Source: an uncultured Oscillospiraceae bacterium
Lineage (GTDB): Bacteria; Bacillota; Clostridia; Oscillospirales; Oscillospiraceae
Assembly: GCA_949935795.1 (NCBI GenBank)
Contig: CATLFX010000006.1
Span: 18,214-82,213 of the forward strand
Reading direction: 5' to 3'
DNA length: 64,000 bases
Shown: in pieces, positions 8,700 to 18,949 of the stretch
Position numbering within the stretch: position 1 is the stretch's first letter
How the letters are laid out: every line of letters begins with the position of its first letter
Notes under the pieces: model-generated
Database searches by the model: none
Told to the model about the DNA's origin: nothing
What the model saw: the letters and a program-made list of their open reading frames with translations, nothing else
Made by a program: the position numbers and the translations under genes

Positions 8700-10037
8700 A
8701 TGAAACGCATTCTTTCCCTGCTCCTGACCGCGGCTCTGGCCGCCGCCCTGCTGGCGTGCCCGGCGGCGGCCGCCGGTTCCGCCCCCTGGGTCCAGGTAAA
8801 CGGCCAGTCGGTCAGCCTCCAGGGACTGCCTGAGCAGTACCACGCCGTCCAGATCACCTTTGAACTGAACCAGGCGGCAGACTCCAGCTCGTTCCGCTTT
8901 GACGCCTCCCTGTCCGGCGAAAATATCCACACCACGTACACCGTAAATGGAGACAGCCTGACCCTCTACGTGTCCTCCGGGAGCATACTGAACCGGGGCG
9001 GCTCCCTCACGCTGGGCTCCCTGTCCGGCCAGGGCCTCGCCTTGGAGCGCGCCTCCGGCCTGAAGCTGACCACCGTGGGCTCCAACCCCTCCCAGACAAA
9101 AACCACCGTCCATGACACCGTGAATAAGACCACCGGCTCTGCCCCGGGCTCCGGCGGGAGCGGCGGGTATGATCCGGGCTCCAGCGGAGGCGGCGGATAC
9201 TATCCCGGCTCCGGCGGAAGCGGCGGCGCGGCCCGCTATTCGGTGGGCGCAGCCTCCGTCACTGGCGGCACACTTCAATTCAGCTCCACCCGCGCCGCCC
9301 AGGGAGAGACGGTCACCGTCACCGCCACCCCCAACTCCGGCTGCCTCTTCCGCTCCCTGTCCGTCACCGACGGCACGGGCCGGGAAATCACTATCACCGA
9401 CCTGGGCGGCGGCAAATGGGCCTTCACCATGCCCGCCTCCGCCGTCACCGTCACCGCCAGCTTCACCCCCGCCCAGTCCGACTCCCTGCCCTTTGCCGAC
9501 GTGGGGCCCGGCGACTGGTTCCGAGACGCCGCGGCCTACGTCTACAGCCGCCAGCTGATGAACGGCACCGCCCCCGACGCATTCTCCCCCTATGAGACCA
9601 CCACCAGGGCCATGATCGTCACCATCCTGTACCGCTACGAGGGCTCTCCGACGGCGGGAAGCTCCAGCTTCCAGGACGTTCCGGCGGGGCAGTACTACAC
9701 CAACGCCGTGGCCTGGGCCGCCCAGCACGGGGTGGTCAACGGCTACAGCGCCGCCCAGTTCGGCCCCAATGACACCATCACGCGGGAACAGATGGCGGCC
9801 ATTCTCTACCGCTACGCCCAGTACAAGGGGATGGACGTCAGCGGCCGGGCGGACCTGTCCCGCTACTCCGACGGAAACCGGGTGAGCTCTTACGCCAGGG
9901 ACGCCATGGCCTGGGCCAACCATCAGGCCTTCATCAACGGGGTGGACAGCTATACCCTCCAGCCCGGCGGCTTCGCCAACCGGGCCCAGGTGGCCACCAT
10001 CCTCATGCGGTTCTGCCAGTACGCGGAGAACCCGTGA
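8700..10037 (+). CDS. SLH-domain cell-wall protein, second gene of the M60 operon
   Basis: A 445-aa surface protein. Signal peptide (MKRILSLLLTAALAAALLAC, ending AAAAG), then a beta-rich domain at about 25-130, a Gly/Ser/Tyr linker at about 145-180, a 'bacterial repeat' beta domain at about 185-258 ending MPASAVTVTASFTP, and three SLH domains at about 262-443 that bind pyruvylated wall polymer. An ATG at 8682 overlaps the stop of the protease gene, but AGGAGG at 8685-8690 serves the ATG at 8700, so translation is probably coupled. The N-terminal domain looks loosely like a cohesin-type jelly roll, which would make it an anchor for the dockerin-bearing protease; this is inference. A bidirectional terminator follows. 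Confidence 0.88.
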   Translation: MKRILSLLLTAALAAALLACPAAAAGSAPWVQVNGQSVSLQGLPEQYHAVQITFELNQAADSSSFRFDASLSGENIHTTYTVNGDSLTLYVSSGSILNRGGSLTLGSLSGQGLALERASGLKLTTVGSNPSQTKTTVHDTVNKTTGSAPGSGGSGGYDPGSSGGGGYYPGSGGSGGAARYSVGAASVTGGTLQFSSTRAAQGETVTVTATPNSGCLFRSLSVTDGTGREITITDLGGGKWAFTMPASAVTVTASFTPAQSDSLPFADVGPGDWFRDAAAYVYSRQLMNGTAPDAFSPYETTTRAMIVTILYRYEGSPTAGSSSFQDVPAGQYYTNAVAWAAQHGVVNGYSAAQFGPNDTITREQMAAILYRYAQYKGMDVSGRADLSRYSDGNRVSSYARDAMAWANHQAFINGVDSYTLQPGGFANRAQVATILMRFCQYAENP

Positions 10038-10078
10038 CCTGCCTTGACCGCTGCCGCACCGCCTGCTAAAAGACAAGC

Positions 10079-10113
10079 GAAACGCCTCCGCTTCCGGCGG
10101 AGGCGTTTTATTT
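10079..10113. terminator. Bidirectional terminator after the SLH gene
   Basis: Stem AAACGCCTCCGC / GCGGAGGCGTTT with a 5-base loop, A-run on the left and TTTTATTTTA on the right. It sits between convergent genes and can serve both. Confidence 0.85.
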
Positions 10114-10679
10114 TATTCCCCGTCAATGGCCGTCCCGTCCAGCAATGGAGATCTCGACTGCTCAAAAGAATATTTGTCCCGTATCAGGGGGCCCTTGTAT
10201 TCGTACAGCTCATAGATACATTTGGTCCATGACATTTTTCCCTGCACCACTTTACGGCCCTGATAGGTCCCCACCTGTTCGCTGCTGATCGAAGCCCCCA
10301 TAAGAATCACGAGGCCGCTCAAAAGTATAACGCTGGTTAAACTAAAAGCACACAGGCCCGTGATCACGGCCTTCATGACCCCGCCCAGCCCGGACAGCCA
10401 GCGCCTGGCGTAAACGATCATCAAGATCCCGGTGACCAGCCCCATCAGCCACAGGACCCCGAATATGGTCCACTGGATCCAGGCACGCCAAGACAATTTG
10501 CACTGGTCCAGTCCCCAAGTGACGCCGAGCAGCACCACTGCCAGCCCAGGCGTTCCAAAAAACAGGGGAAACAACCCCCGCCGCTGCCGGGGCTCCAGTT
10601 CGCCCAGGGTGCTAAGGCCGGTCAACGCCAGTGTCAGCAGCGGCCCCCACAAAAGCAAAAACGACATAACCTTCTCCAT
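10113..10679 (-). CDS. Hypothetical membrane protein
   Basis: A 188-aa protein with about four hydrophobic segments (near residues 4-22, 40-55, 68-88 and 102-127) followed by a polar C-terminal tail of 60 residues containing KCIYELYEYKGPLIRDKYSF. No family was recognised. It is the last gene of a minus-strand run of small envelope proteins, 36 bases behind a lipoprotein gene. The ribosome site before the ATG is weak (GAGCGG), and a second ATG four codons in is possible. Confidence 0.6.
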   Translation of the reverse strand: MEKVMSFLLLWGPLLTLALTGLSTLGELEPRQRRGLFPLFFGTPGLAVVLLGVTWGLDQCKLSWRAWIQWTIFGVLWLMGLVTGILMIVYARRWLSGLGGVMKAVITGLCAFSLTSVILLSGLVILMGASISSEQVGTYQGRKVVQGKMSWTKCIYELYEYKGPLIRDKYSFEQSRSPLLDGTAIDGE

Positions 10680-10715
10680 TTCCGCTCAGCGCACAGCCTA
10701 TAAAGCGATCTATCT

Positions 10716-11123
10716 TTATACCTCACCCGGGTGCGGCAGCTGGGTGCTGGTGATAAAGGTCAGTCCATCCGCCCCGCCCCGGGCGGTGACATACCAGCGC
10801 TCCCCCTCGGGCGGGGCCTTGTCGATGGTGAGGGAGGCCAGCGCCCCCTCCACCACATCGTTCGCAACTTTGTCGTATACATACACCGTCACCGGGTACT
10901 CCCCCGCCTCGAAGCCGAAGGTCTCCCCCCGCTTCAGGGGGCTGCTGTCAGCGTTCCGGGTTCCCCCATTCTGATCCTGGAAGTCCACCACTACCTCCAC
11001 AATCACCGCATCCGACTGGTTGACGAACACCAGGTCGTAGTCGATCACATCGCCGGCACTGCCGCAGCCGGACAGGGCGGCAAGGCACAGCGCCGCCAAA
11101 AACAGGCAAAGCATTTTCTTCAT
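10716..11123 (-). CDS. Putative lipoprotein
   Basis: A 135-aa protein with a type II signal peptide: a KK start, a hydrophobic core and the lipobox LSGC at residues 17-20, so it should be attached to the outer face of the membrane. The mature part is predicted to be all-beta, with DYDLVFVNQSD and a strand rich in valine (AVIVEVVVDF), reminiscent of small Ig-like folds; no function is recognised. AAGGAGG precedes the ATG at a good distance. It follows the next lipoprotein gene by 14 bases and was probably co-transcribed with it. Confidence 0.7.
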   Translation of the reverse strand: MKKMLCLFLAALCLAALSGCGSAGDVIDYDLVFVNQSDAVIVEVVVDFQDQNGGTRNADSSPLKRGETFGFEAGEYPVTVYVYDKVANDVVEGALASLTIDKAPPEGERWYVTARGGADGLTFITSTQLPHPGEV

Positions 11124-11137
11124 CGTGATAATCCTCC

Positions 11138-11599
11138 TTACGTGTCGAATTCGTAGTAGTACAGCCGCTCATTTTTGCTGTCATACACCGCCAAAGTGAA
11201 ATTCCAGGAATAGAGCTGGTGCAGTTCGCTGTCGTCAAAGGGGTCCTGACTCTGGCTGTGGCGGTCATAGAAGTAATAGAATCCCTCCTCCACCCCCTCC
11301 GCCCCGCCCACCAGCTCCAGCGCCTCGGCCCCATTTCCCGACAGGGGCAGGGGCCTCCAGCCGGGGACGTCCGACAGCTGCCCGGCCAAGCCGCCGATCT
11401 CCACCTCCGCCGTGGTCAGGCCGTCGCCGTGGAAGCCGCCGTGGCTGTCCTCATAGCGCGCCAGCGTCCCGGCGGACAGGTCCAAGCCCAGCGCCCTGCT
11501 CATCTGGCGCAGCTCCCGCCCCTCCCGGAACCCTTCATCCCCGCCGCAGGCCGCGAGCACCGCGAAAAGAATCAACATCAGGGTCAAAAATCGTTTCAT
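11138..11599 (-). CDS. Putative lipoprotein
   Basis: A 153-aa protein with a short signal peptide and the lipobox LAAC at residues 15-18. The mature part has an acidic first half and an aromatic end (FYYFYDRHSQ, YYYEFDT). No family is recognised. It lies directly upstream of a second lipoprotein gene, and its own start is about 30 bases downstream of the terminator of the XRE operon, so it is either a separate unit or fed by read-through. The ribosome site is weak (AGAGAGG). Confidence 0.6.
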   Translation of the reverse strand: MKRFLTLMLILFAVLAACGGDEGFREGRELRQMSRALGLDLSAGTLARYEDSHGGFHGDGLTTAEVEIGGLAGQLSDVPGWRPLPLSGNGAEALELVGGAEGVEEGFYYFYDRHSQSQDPFDDSELHQLYSWNFTLAVYDSKNERLYYYEFDT

Positions 11600-11627
11600 A
11601 CCACGTTTTCCTCTCTAAAATAGGCTG

Positions 11628-11658
11628 AAAAAGACCGCCCCCATGGCCGGAGGCGGTC
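11628..11658 (-). terminator. Terminator of the DUF2975/XRE operon
   Basis: On the minus strand GACCGCC (11658-11652) pairs with GGCGGTC (11639-11633) across a GC-rich loop and is followed by five T residues (11632-11628). Confidence 0.65.
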
Positions 11659-11680
11659 ATGCGGTCTCATTTTTTGGTTT

Positions 11681-11995
11681 TTAGCCCTCAGACGTCCGGA
11701 GACGGAACGCCAATATGCCGTTGAGCCCCAGGGCCACCGCCAGCAGCGCGCCTGAGCAAAGCCGGAACGCGTTGGCGGTGTCCAGGAAGGCGGAAACGTC
11801 CTCAATATCCGCATAGTGGGCCAGCTCAAACACCACCAGGCACAGGGACGCGGCACAGCAGGCCAGGCTCCCCATCCCCAGCATGGAGAGCGTTTTCTTC
11901 TCTTTTTTCAGGAACAGCCCCGCCAGGGCCAGGCCCCACGCCGCCAGCCCAAGCCCGAGCTCACCGACGCCGTGAAACGCGGTAGAAATCAGCAT
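11681..11995 (-). CDS. Small membrane protein downstream of the XRE regulator
   Basis: A 104-aa protein with three hydrophobic segments (about 5-25, 34-55 and 75-95). The frame is open 13 codons further upstream, but the ATG at 11995 comes one base after the stop of the XRE gene and has AAGGAGGGGG just before it, so it is the likely start and is translationally coupled. No family is recognised. Position at the end of a DUF2975-XRE operon suggests it belongs to that membrane-associated regulatory unit. Confidence 0.65.
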   Translation of the reverse strand: MLISTAFHGVGELGLGLAAWGLALAGLFLKKEKKTLSMLGMGSLACCAASLCLVVFELAHYADIEDVSAFLDTANAFRLCSGALLAVALGLNGILAFRLRTSEG

Positions 11996-11996
11996 A

Positions 11997-12227
11997 TCAA
12001 CCCCCTCCTTTCTCATCTTCCGCTTCGGGCACAAACTCCAAAATGTCTCCCGGCTGGCAGTCCAGCGCCTTGCAAATGGCCTCCAGTGTGGAAAAACGCA
12101 CCGCTTTGGCCTTGTTGTTTTTCAAAATGGACAGGTTGGCCATGGTCACGTCCACCTTCTGGGACAGCTCCCCCAGGGACATCTTCCGCTTGGCCATCAT
12201 CACGTCCAGGTTCACCACAATCGCCAT
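11997..12227 (-). CDS. XRE-family HTH regulator (YozG-like)
   Basis: A 76-aa single-domain Cro/CI-type DNA-binding protein. The helix-turn-helix spans about residues 16-45 (SLGELSQKVDVTMANLSILK) and the C-terminal FSTLEAICKALDCQPGDILEF is the usual last helix pair. The length and sequence match the YozG group, which in Firmicutes is nearly always encoded next to a DUF2975 membrane protein, as here (10 bases separate them). The likely role is autoregulation of this small operon. Target sites are unknown. Confidence 0.88.
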   Translation of the reverse strand: MAIVVNLDVMMAKRKMSLGELSQKVDVTMANLSILKNNKAKAVRFSTLEAICKALDCQPGDILEFVPEAEDEKGGG

Positions 12228-12237
12228 ACGCCGCCCC

Positions 12238-12828
12238 CTAGATGGTCAGATCGTTTTCCGCCTTGAGCTCCGCCGCCTGCCGGAACAGGGCGGACATGAC
12301 CATGAACAACAGCCCGCCCATCAGGAAGATGGGGACGAACAAGGCGTTGTAGGTGAGCAGCGGGGCGATGCTCTGGTAGTAGGCGAACCCCCAGATCAGC
12401 CGGGCCAGCGCCGCGCCAGAGATCACGAAACAGCACACCGCCGCCCGTTTCAGGCTTTTGGCGTTATCCAATACAAACGGGTCCCCTTTTAGAATTGTAT
12501 CCAGCACCCGCTTGCCCTGCCAGAGAATGATGGCGGTACACGTACCGCAGGACAGCAGGAACAGGGTCAGCACCGGCCAATACAGGTCGTCCGCTGTCAA
12601 GGCCAGCATCCAGATAACAGGATTCCAACTGTGAATAGTGAAGCTCAGCCAAAACCCCACGCTCTCCCCGGTTAAAAGCCGCTCCATGGTCTGCCCGTCC
12701 CACCTGTTCTCCGCCAGCATCCCCGCCAGGGTCGGCACGAAAAGCAGCACAATAATATTACAGACAAACACCACAATCACCATGACCCGCAGCACCCGGG
12801 CCAGCCTCTGCACGGAAGTCTGTTCCAT
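12238..12828 (-). CDS. DUF2975 membrane protein
   Basis: A 196-aa protein with four hydrophobic segments (near 12-35, 70-90, 118-140 and 155-178) and the DUF2975 signature KRVLDTILKGDPFVLDNAKS followed by LKRAA. The frame is open to 12879, but that codon lies inside the promoter -35; the ATG at 12828 has GAGGTGG before it. DUF2975 proteins are found with YozG-type XRE regulators; a membrane-sensing role is assumed but not shown. It is the first gene of a three-gene unit with the XRE regulator and a small membrane protein. Confidence 0.85.
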   Translation of the reverse strand: MEQTSVQRLARVLRVMVIVVFVCNIIVLLFVPTLAGMLAENRWDGQTMERLLTGESVGFWLSFTIHSWNPVIWMLALTADDLYWPVLTLFLLSCGTCTAIILWQGKRVLDTILKGDPFVLDNAKSLKRAAVCCFVISGAALARLIWGFAYYQSIAPLLTYNALFVPIFLMGGLLFMVMSALFRQAAELKAENDLTI

Positions 12829-12850
12829 TTTCAACCACCTCTTGTCCCAC

Positions 12851-12879
12851 AGTTTACCACCCGTTATATCGTTTGTCAA
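12851..12879 (-). promoter_or_regulatory. Promoter of the DUF2975/XRE operon
   Basis: Minus strand TTGACA (12879-12874) and TAAACT (12856-12851) with a 17-bp spacer, 22 bases before the chosen ATG. Confidence 0.75.
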
Positions 12880-12918
12880 GCATTTTTTATTGTTTTTCGA
12901 TAAATACTTGGCACAGAG

Positions 12919-12945
12919 AAGCCCCCCGTCATGGGTGGGGGGCTT
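12919..12945. terminator. Terminator of the CPBP protease gene
   Basis: AAGCCCCCC and GGGGGGCTT form a 9-bp stem with a 9-base loop directly behind the CPBP stop codon. The T-run is short. Confidence 0.55.
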
Positions 12946-12952
12946 TGAATGC

Positions 12953-13855
12953 TCAGTTTTCCCAGGGGTCGAACTCGTACACGCCGGGGACCATGGGCAG
13001 GGCCTGGACGGCCTCTTTCCCAGGCGAGCGCCGGAACAGTGCCTTGATCCCCTTTCGGTTCAGGATGGGGAGCAGGATTGCCAGAATCAGGATAACCCCC
13101 AGGGCAATAACCGATCCCATACCCTCCTCGCCGCCCGGCAGGAGGCTGATGATCTGGCTGAAGCTGTTGAAAAACATGTGGGCCAGGACCGACGGCCAGA
13201 TGGAGCCCGCCCGCAGGTCCATATAGCCGAAAATGCACCCCAGCACAAAGGCGTAGCCGGACCAGACCGGGTGGCCGTGGCACGCCCCGAAGATGGCGGC
13301 GGACAGGAACATGGCCAGCCATCCCGGCATGGCCTGGTTCAGCCGGGTCATGATGAGCCCCCGGAAGATCACCTCCTCCACCAGCGGGGCCGCCGCCACC
13401 ACGGCGATAAAGCCCACCACGCCGCCGGAGGTGATACCGGCGGAGGCGTCGCTGTAGCTCTCCAGCCATGCTTCCGGCAGCGAGGCCAGCACCGAGTTTA
13501 CCGCCAAAAACAGCGCCGGGGCCAGACACACGCCGCTCCACAGGATGGGCCCGTCCACCCGCCGCAGCCACAGGGCCTCGCTGAACCTTTTCCGGCGAAT
13601 GAGATAAAACAGCATCACGATAAACAGAGTCAGCATGTTGGCAATCAGGGAAAAGGCCATAGACTGCTCCAACAGCAGCTGGGTGACGGCCTCCTGGTCC
13701 ATCGTGCCCCCCTCCATGACCGTCTGGATGGCACTGGCAATCATCACCGGCAGCATCACCAGCACCTGAGTCCCCAAAAACAGGGCCAGATAACACAGGG
13801 ATTTCAGCAGGGCCAGCAGCACTTGGGCCGCCCGCTCCCCTGCACCGGGTTTCAC
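12953..13855 (-). CDS. CPBP-family intramembrane glutamic endopeptidase
   Basis: A 300-aa integral membrane protein of the CAAX protease/bacteriocin-processing (CPBP, Abi) family. The conserved motifs are visible: E160-E161-x3-R165 in PLVEEVIFRG and the later FGACHGH with its histidine, then NSFSQ. About eight hydrophobic segments are seen. These enzymes cleave peptides inside the membrane; some confer self-immunity to bacteriocins, and the substrate here is unknown. The start is GTG, overlapping the TGA of the upstream sirtuin gene by GTGA, so the two genes are translationally coupled. Confidence 0.88.
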   Translation of the reverse strand: MKPGAGERAAQVLLALLKSLCYLALFLGTQVLVMLPVMIASAIQTVMEGGTMDQEAVTQLLLEQSMAFSLIANMLTLFIVMLFYLIRRKRFSEALWLRRVDGPILWSGVCLAPALFLAVNSVLASLPEAWLESYSDASAGITSGGVVGFIAVVAAAPLVEEVIFRGLIMTRLNQAMPGWLAMFLSAAIFGACHGHPVWSGYAFVLGCIFGYMDLRAGSIWPSVLAHMFFNSFSQIISLLPGGEEGMGSVIALGVILILAILLPILNRKGIKALFRRSPGKEAVQALPMVPGVYEFDPWEN

Positions 13856-14574
13856 AGCGCAATCCCTCCCAGCACCTTACCGATGGAGTCGTGGATCACC
13901 AGGTCGGCCTGACCATCGTAGGGGGTGGGGTCCCGGTTAATGAGCACCAGCTTATTTCCCCGGTAATAGTTGATGAGCCCCGCCGCCGGGTACACCACCA
14001 GGGAGGTGCCGCCGATGATGAGCACGTCCGCCCTGGCAATGGCCCGCACTGCGCCCTCGATGGTGTCCTGGTCCAGCCCCTCCTCGTACAGCACCACGTT
14101 CGGCTTCACCAGTCCGCCGCACACCGGGCAGCGGGGCACTCCTTCTCCCTGCGCGATGAAGTCCACACCGTAAAAGGTACGGCACTTGGTGCAGTAGTTG
14201 CGGTGGACCGAGCCGTGGAGCTCGTACACCGTCTGGCTACCCGCCAGCTGATGGAGGCCGTCAATGTTCTGGGTGACCACCGCCTTCAGCTTGCCCGCCC
14301 GCTCCAGCTCCGCCAGCTTCAAATGGGCGGCGTTAGGCTTAGCGTCCAGGCAGAGCATCTTATCCCGATAAAAACGGTAAAATTCCTCGGTGTTTTGGAC
14401 GAAATAGGTGTGGCTCAGGATGGTCTCCGGCAACTGGTCGTATTTCTGGTTGTACAGGCCGTCCACACTGCGGAAGTCCGGGATGCCGCTCTCGGTGGAC
14501 ACCCCCGCCCCGCCAAAAAACACGATATTATCGCTGTCTTGAATCCATTTCTGCAATTGCTCCTGCGGCGACAT
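13852..14574 (-). CDS. NAD-dependent protein deacylase, Sir2 family
   Basis: A 240-aa sirtuin. It has the NAD-binding start FFGGAGVSTESGIPDFRS, the QNIDGLHQ motif, the catalytic histidine in ELHGS, a Cys4 zinc site (YCTKC and CPVC), and GTSLVVYP near the C-terminus, so it should be an active lysine deacylase (class III/U). The frame is open 88 codons upstream into the inverted-repeat element, but the ATG at 14574 has AAGGAGGG 8 bases before it. It overlaps the CPBP gene by 4 bases. Confidence 0.93.
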   Translation of the reverse strand: MSPQEQLQKWIQDSDNIVFFGGAGVSTESGIPDFRSVDGLYNQKYDQLPETILSHTYFVQNTEEFYRFYRDKMLCLDAKPNAAHLKLAELERAGKLKAVVTQNIDGLHQLAGSQTVYELHGSVHRNYCTKCRTFYGVDFIAQGEGVPRCPVCGGLVKPNVVLYEEGLDQDTIEGAVRAIARADVLIIGGTSLVVYPAAGLINYYRGNKLVLINRDPTPYDGQADLVIHDSIGKVLGGIAL

Positions 14575-14643
14575 GGCTGTTCCCTCCTTTGTGTGGATTA
14601 TAGCACACCGCGCCCAAAAAGAAAAGCCCTCTCCACGGAAGGG

Positions 14644-14717
14644 CGTGCCTGATAAAGAAGTTTTCTTTGTCGGGTGGCAACCGCATAATACTACAGTGTC
14701 ATGCGGTTGTCTTTTTG
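14644..14717 (+). repeat. Left arm of 74-bp inverted repeat
   Basis: Each arm contains its own two hairpins: a palindromic A/T-rich part around AAAGAAATTTTCTTT and a 13-bp stem beginning GGCAACCGCAT. The left arm has one weakened pair in each stem relative to the right arm. The last 19 bp of this arm also encode the C-terminal residues and stop of the recombinase fragment. Confidence 0.85.
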
Positions 14718-14925
14718 CTGTACCGGCTAAATTCCGACGAAAAATCAATCTCCCCGATGAAGTTATAATGTACGTCGATGCGCTGGACACGGTGGCCGCC
14801 GGACTTATCGGGAGCATGGACAACGATTTTCTCCACAAACTCCCGCAAAAGCGCCGGGGTCAAGCTCGGTGGGCTGGGTGTACTTCTTCACAATTTTCAA
14901 AAAGCTCTGGACATTGACCGCCTGC
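14699..14925 (-). pseudogene. Serine recombinase C-terminal fragment (DUF4368-like), frameshifted
   Basis: Reading the minus strand, one frame gives VNVQSFLKIVKKYTQPTEL and, after one surplus base near 14861, the next frame continues TPALLREFVEKIVVHAPDKS then GGHRVQRIDVHYNFIGEIDF and ends YSKKTTA-stop at 14699. This is the typical end of TnpX/TndX-type large serine recombinases (DUF4368 region). A TAG stop in frame just upstream of VNVQ and the frameshift show it is dead. The rest of the recombinase is absent. Confidence 0.75.
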
Positions 14926-15045
14926 GTCTAAGCTCCTTGAACTAAGGATAGCTCTTATTTTTGGTGCTGATAATGGCTCTTTTTTTCCTGCCCTCCTGCA
15001 CAACTTTTCGCGCCCTTTTACACAAGCTTCATTTTACCGAAAACA

Positions 15046-15119
15046 CAAAAAGGCAACCGCATGACACCGTAGTATCATGCGGTTGCCACCCGACAAAGAA
15101 AATTTCTTTATCAGGCACG
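15046..15119 (-). repeat. Right arm of 74-bp inverted repeat
   Basis: Inverted copy of 14644-14717 with four substitutions. Both internal hairpins are better paired in this arm: GGCAACCGCATGA with TCATGCGGTTGCC, and GACAAAGAAAATTTCTTTATC. Confidence 0.85.
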
Positions 15120-15169
15120 TGCTTTTTTGAGAGGGGCTGTTTTGATGCCGTTGAAATTGCGGGAAGCTC

Positions 15170-18715
<3,546 letters not shown>

Positions 18716-18781
18716 AGGCGTTTTTCCTCCTTTTCATATGAGAACGTTCCCTCATACGGTCCGTTCCGTTTCGCGGTAAAT

Positions 18782-18810
18782 AGTCTATCACATCCCTCAT
18801 GAATTTGCAA
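18782..18810 (-). promoter_or_regulatory. Promoter of nifJ
   Basis: Minus strand TTGCAA (18810-18805) and TAGACT (18787-18782) with a 17-bp spacer, 66 bases before the nifJ ATG. Confidence 0.7.
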
Positions 18811-18891
18811 TTGAAAATGCTCATTTTTTCCGTAAAGTTTCTGCGGAATTCGGCTTTCCAATCCTTTCCTGCCAGGCGCTCCCGGCGGGCC

Positions 18892-18920
18892 TTGCGAAAT
18901 GGGACAAATCGTGGTAAAGT
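18892..18920 (+). promoter_or_regulatory. Promoter of yifB/comM
   Basis: TTGCGA at 18892-18897 and TAAAGT at 18915-18920 with a 17-bp spacer, 29 bases before the ATG. Confidence 0.6.
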
Positions 18921-18949
18921 ATTGAAAAAAGGAAAGGAGGCCCGCGCTT

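Larger units (their letters stand above)
14644..15119. mobile_element. Inverted-repeat-bounded element with decayed recombinase (MITE-like remnant)
   Basis: Two arms of 74 bp (14644-14717 and 15046-15119) are inverted copies with 70 of 74 identical positions. Between them lie 328 bp holding the tail of a serine recombinase on the minus strand, broken by a stop and a frameshift, plus about 120 bp of T-rich sequence with nothing recognisable. No intact gene is inside. The arrangement looks like a collapsed or non-autonomous mobile element sitting between the sirtuin and PFOR genes. No target duplication was evident. The whole stretch 14575-15169 otherwise holds no gene. Confidence 0.6.

Noticed and set aside
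9130..9235. Gly/Ser-codon repeats in the SLH gene as a possible CRISPR or satellite
   Set aside because: They encode an in-frame flexible linker with no constant repeat-spacer structure. No CRISPR array was seen anywhere.
10079..10113. Hairpin as a possible small RNA
   Set aside because: Its position between convergent genes with A- and T-runs is fully explained by a bidirectional terminator.
14575..14838. Longer N-terminus of the sirtuin reaching into the inverted-repeat element
   Set aside because: The extra residues are a translation of the repeat arm and match no sirtuin; AAGGAGGG marks the ATG at 14574.
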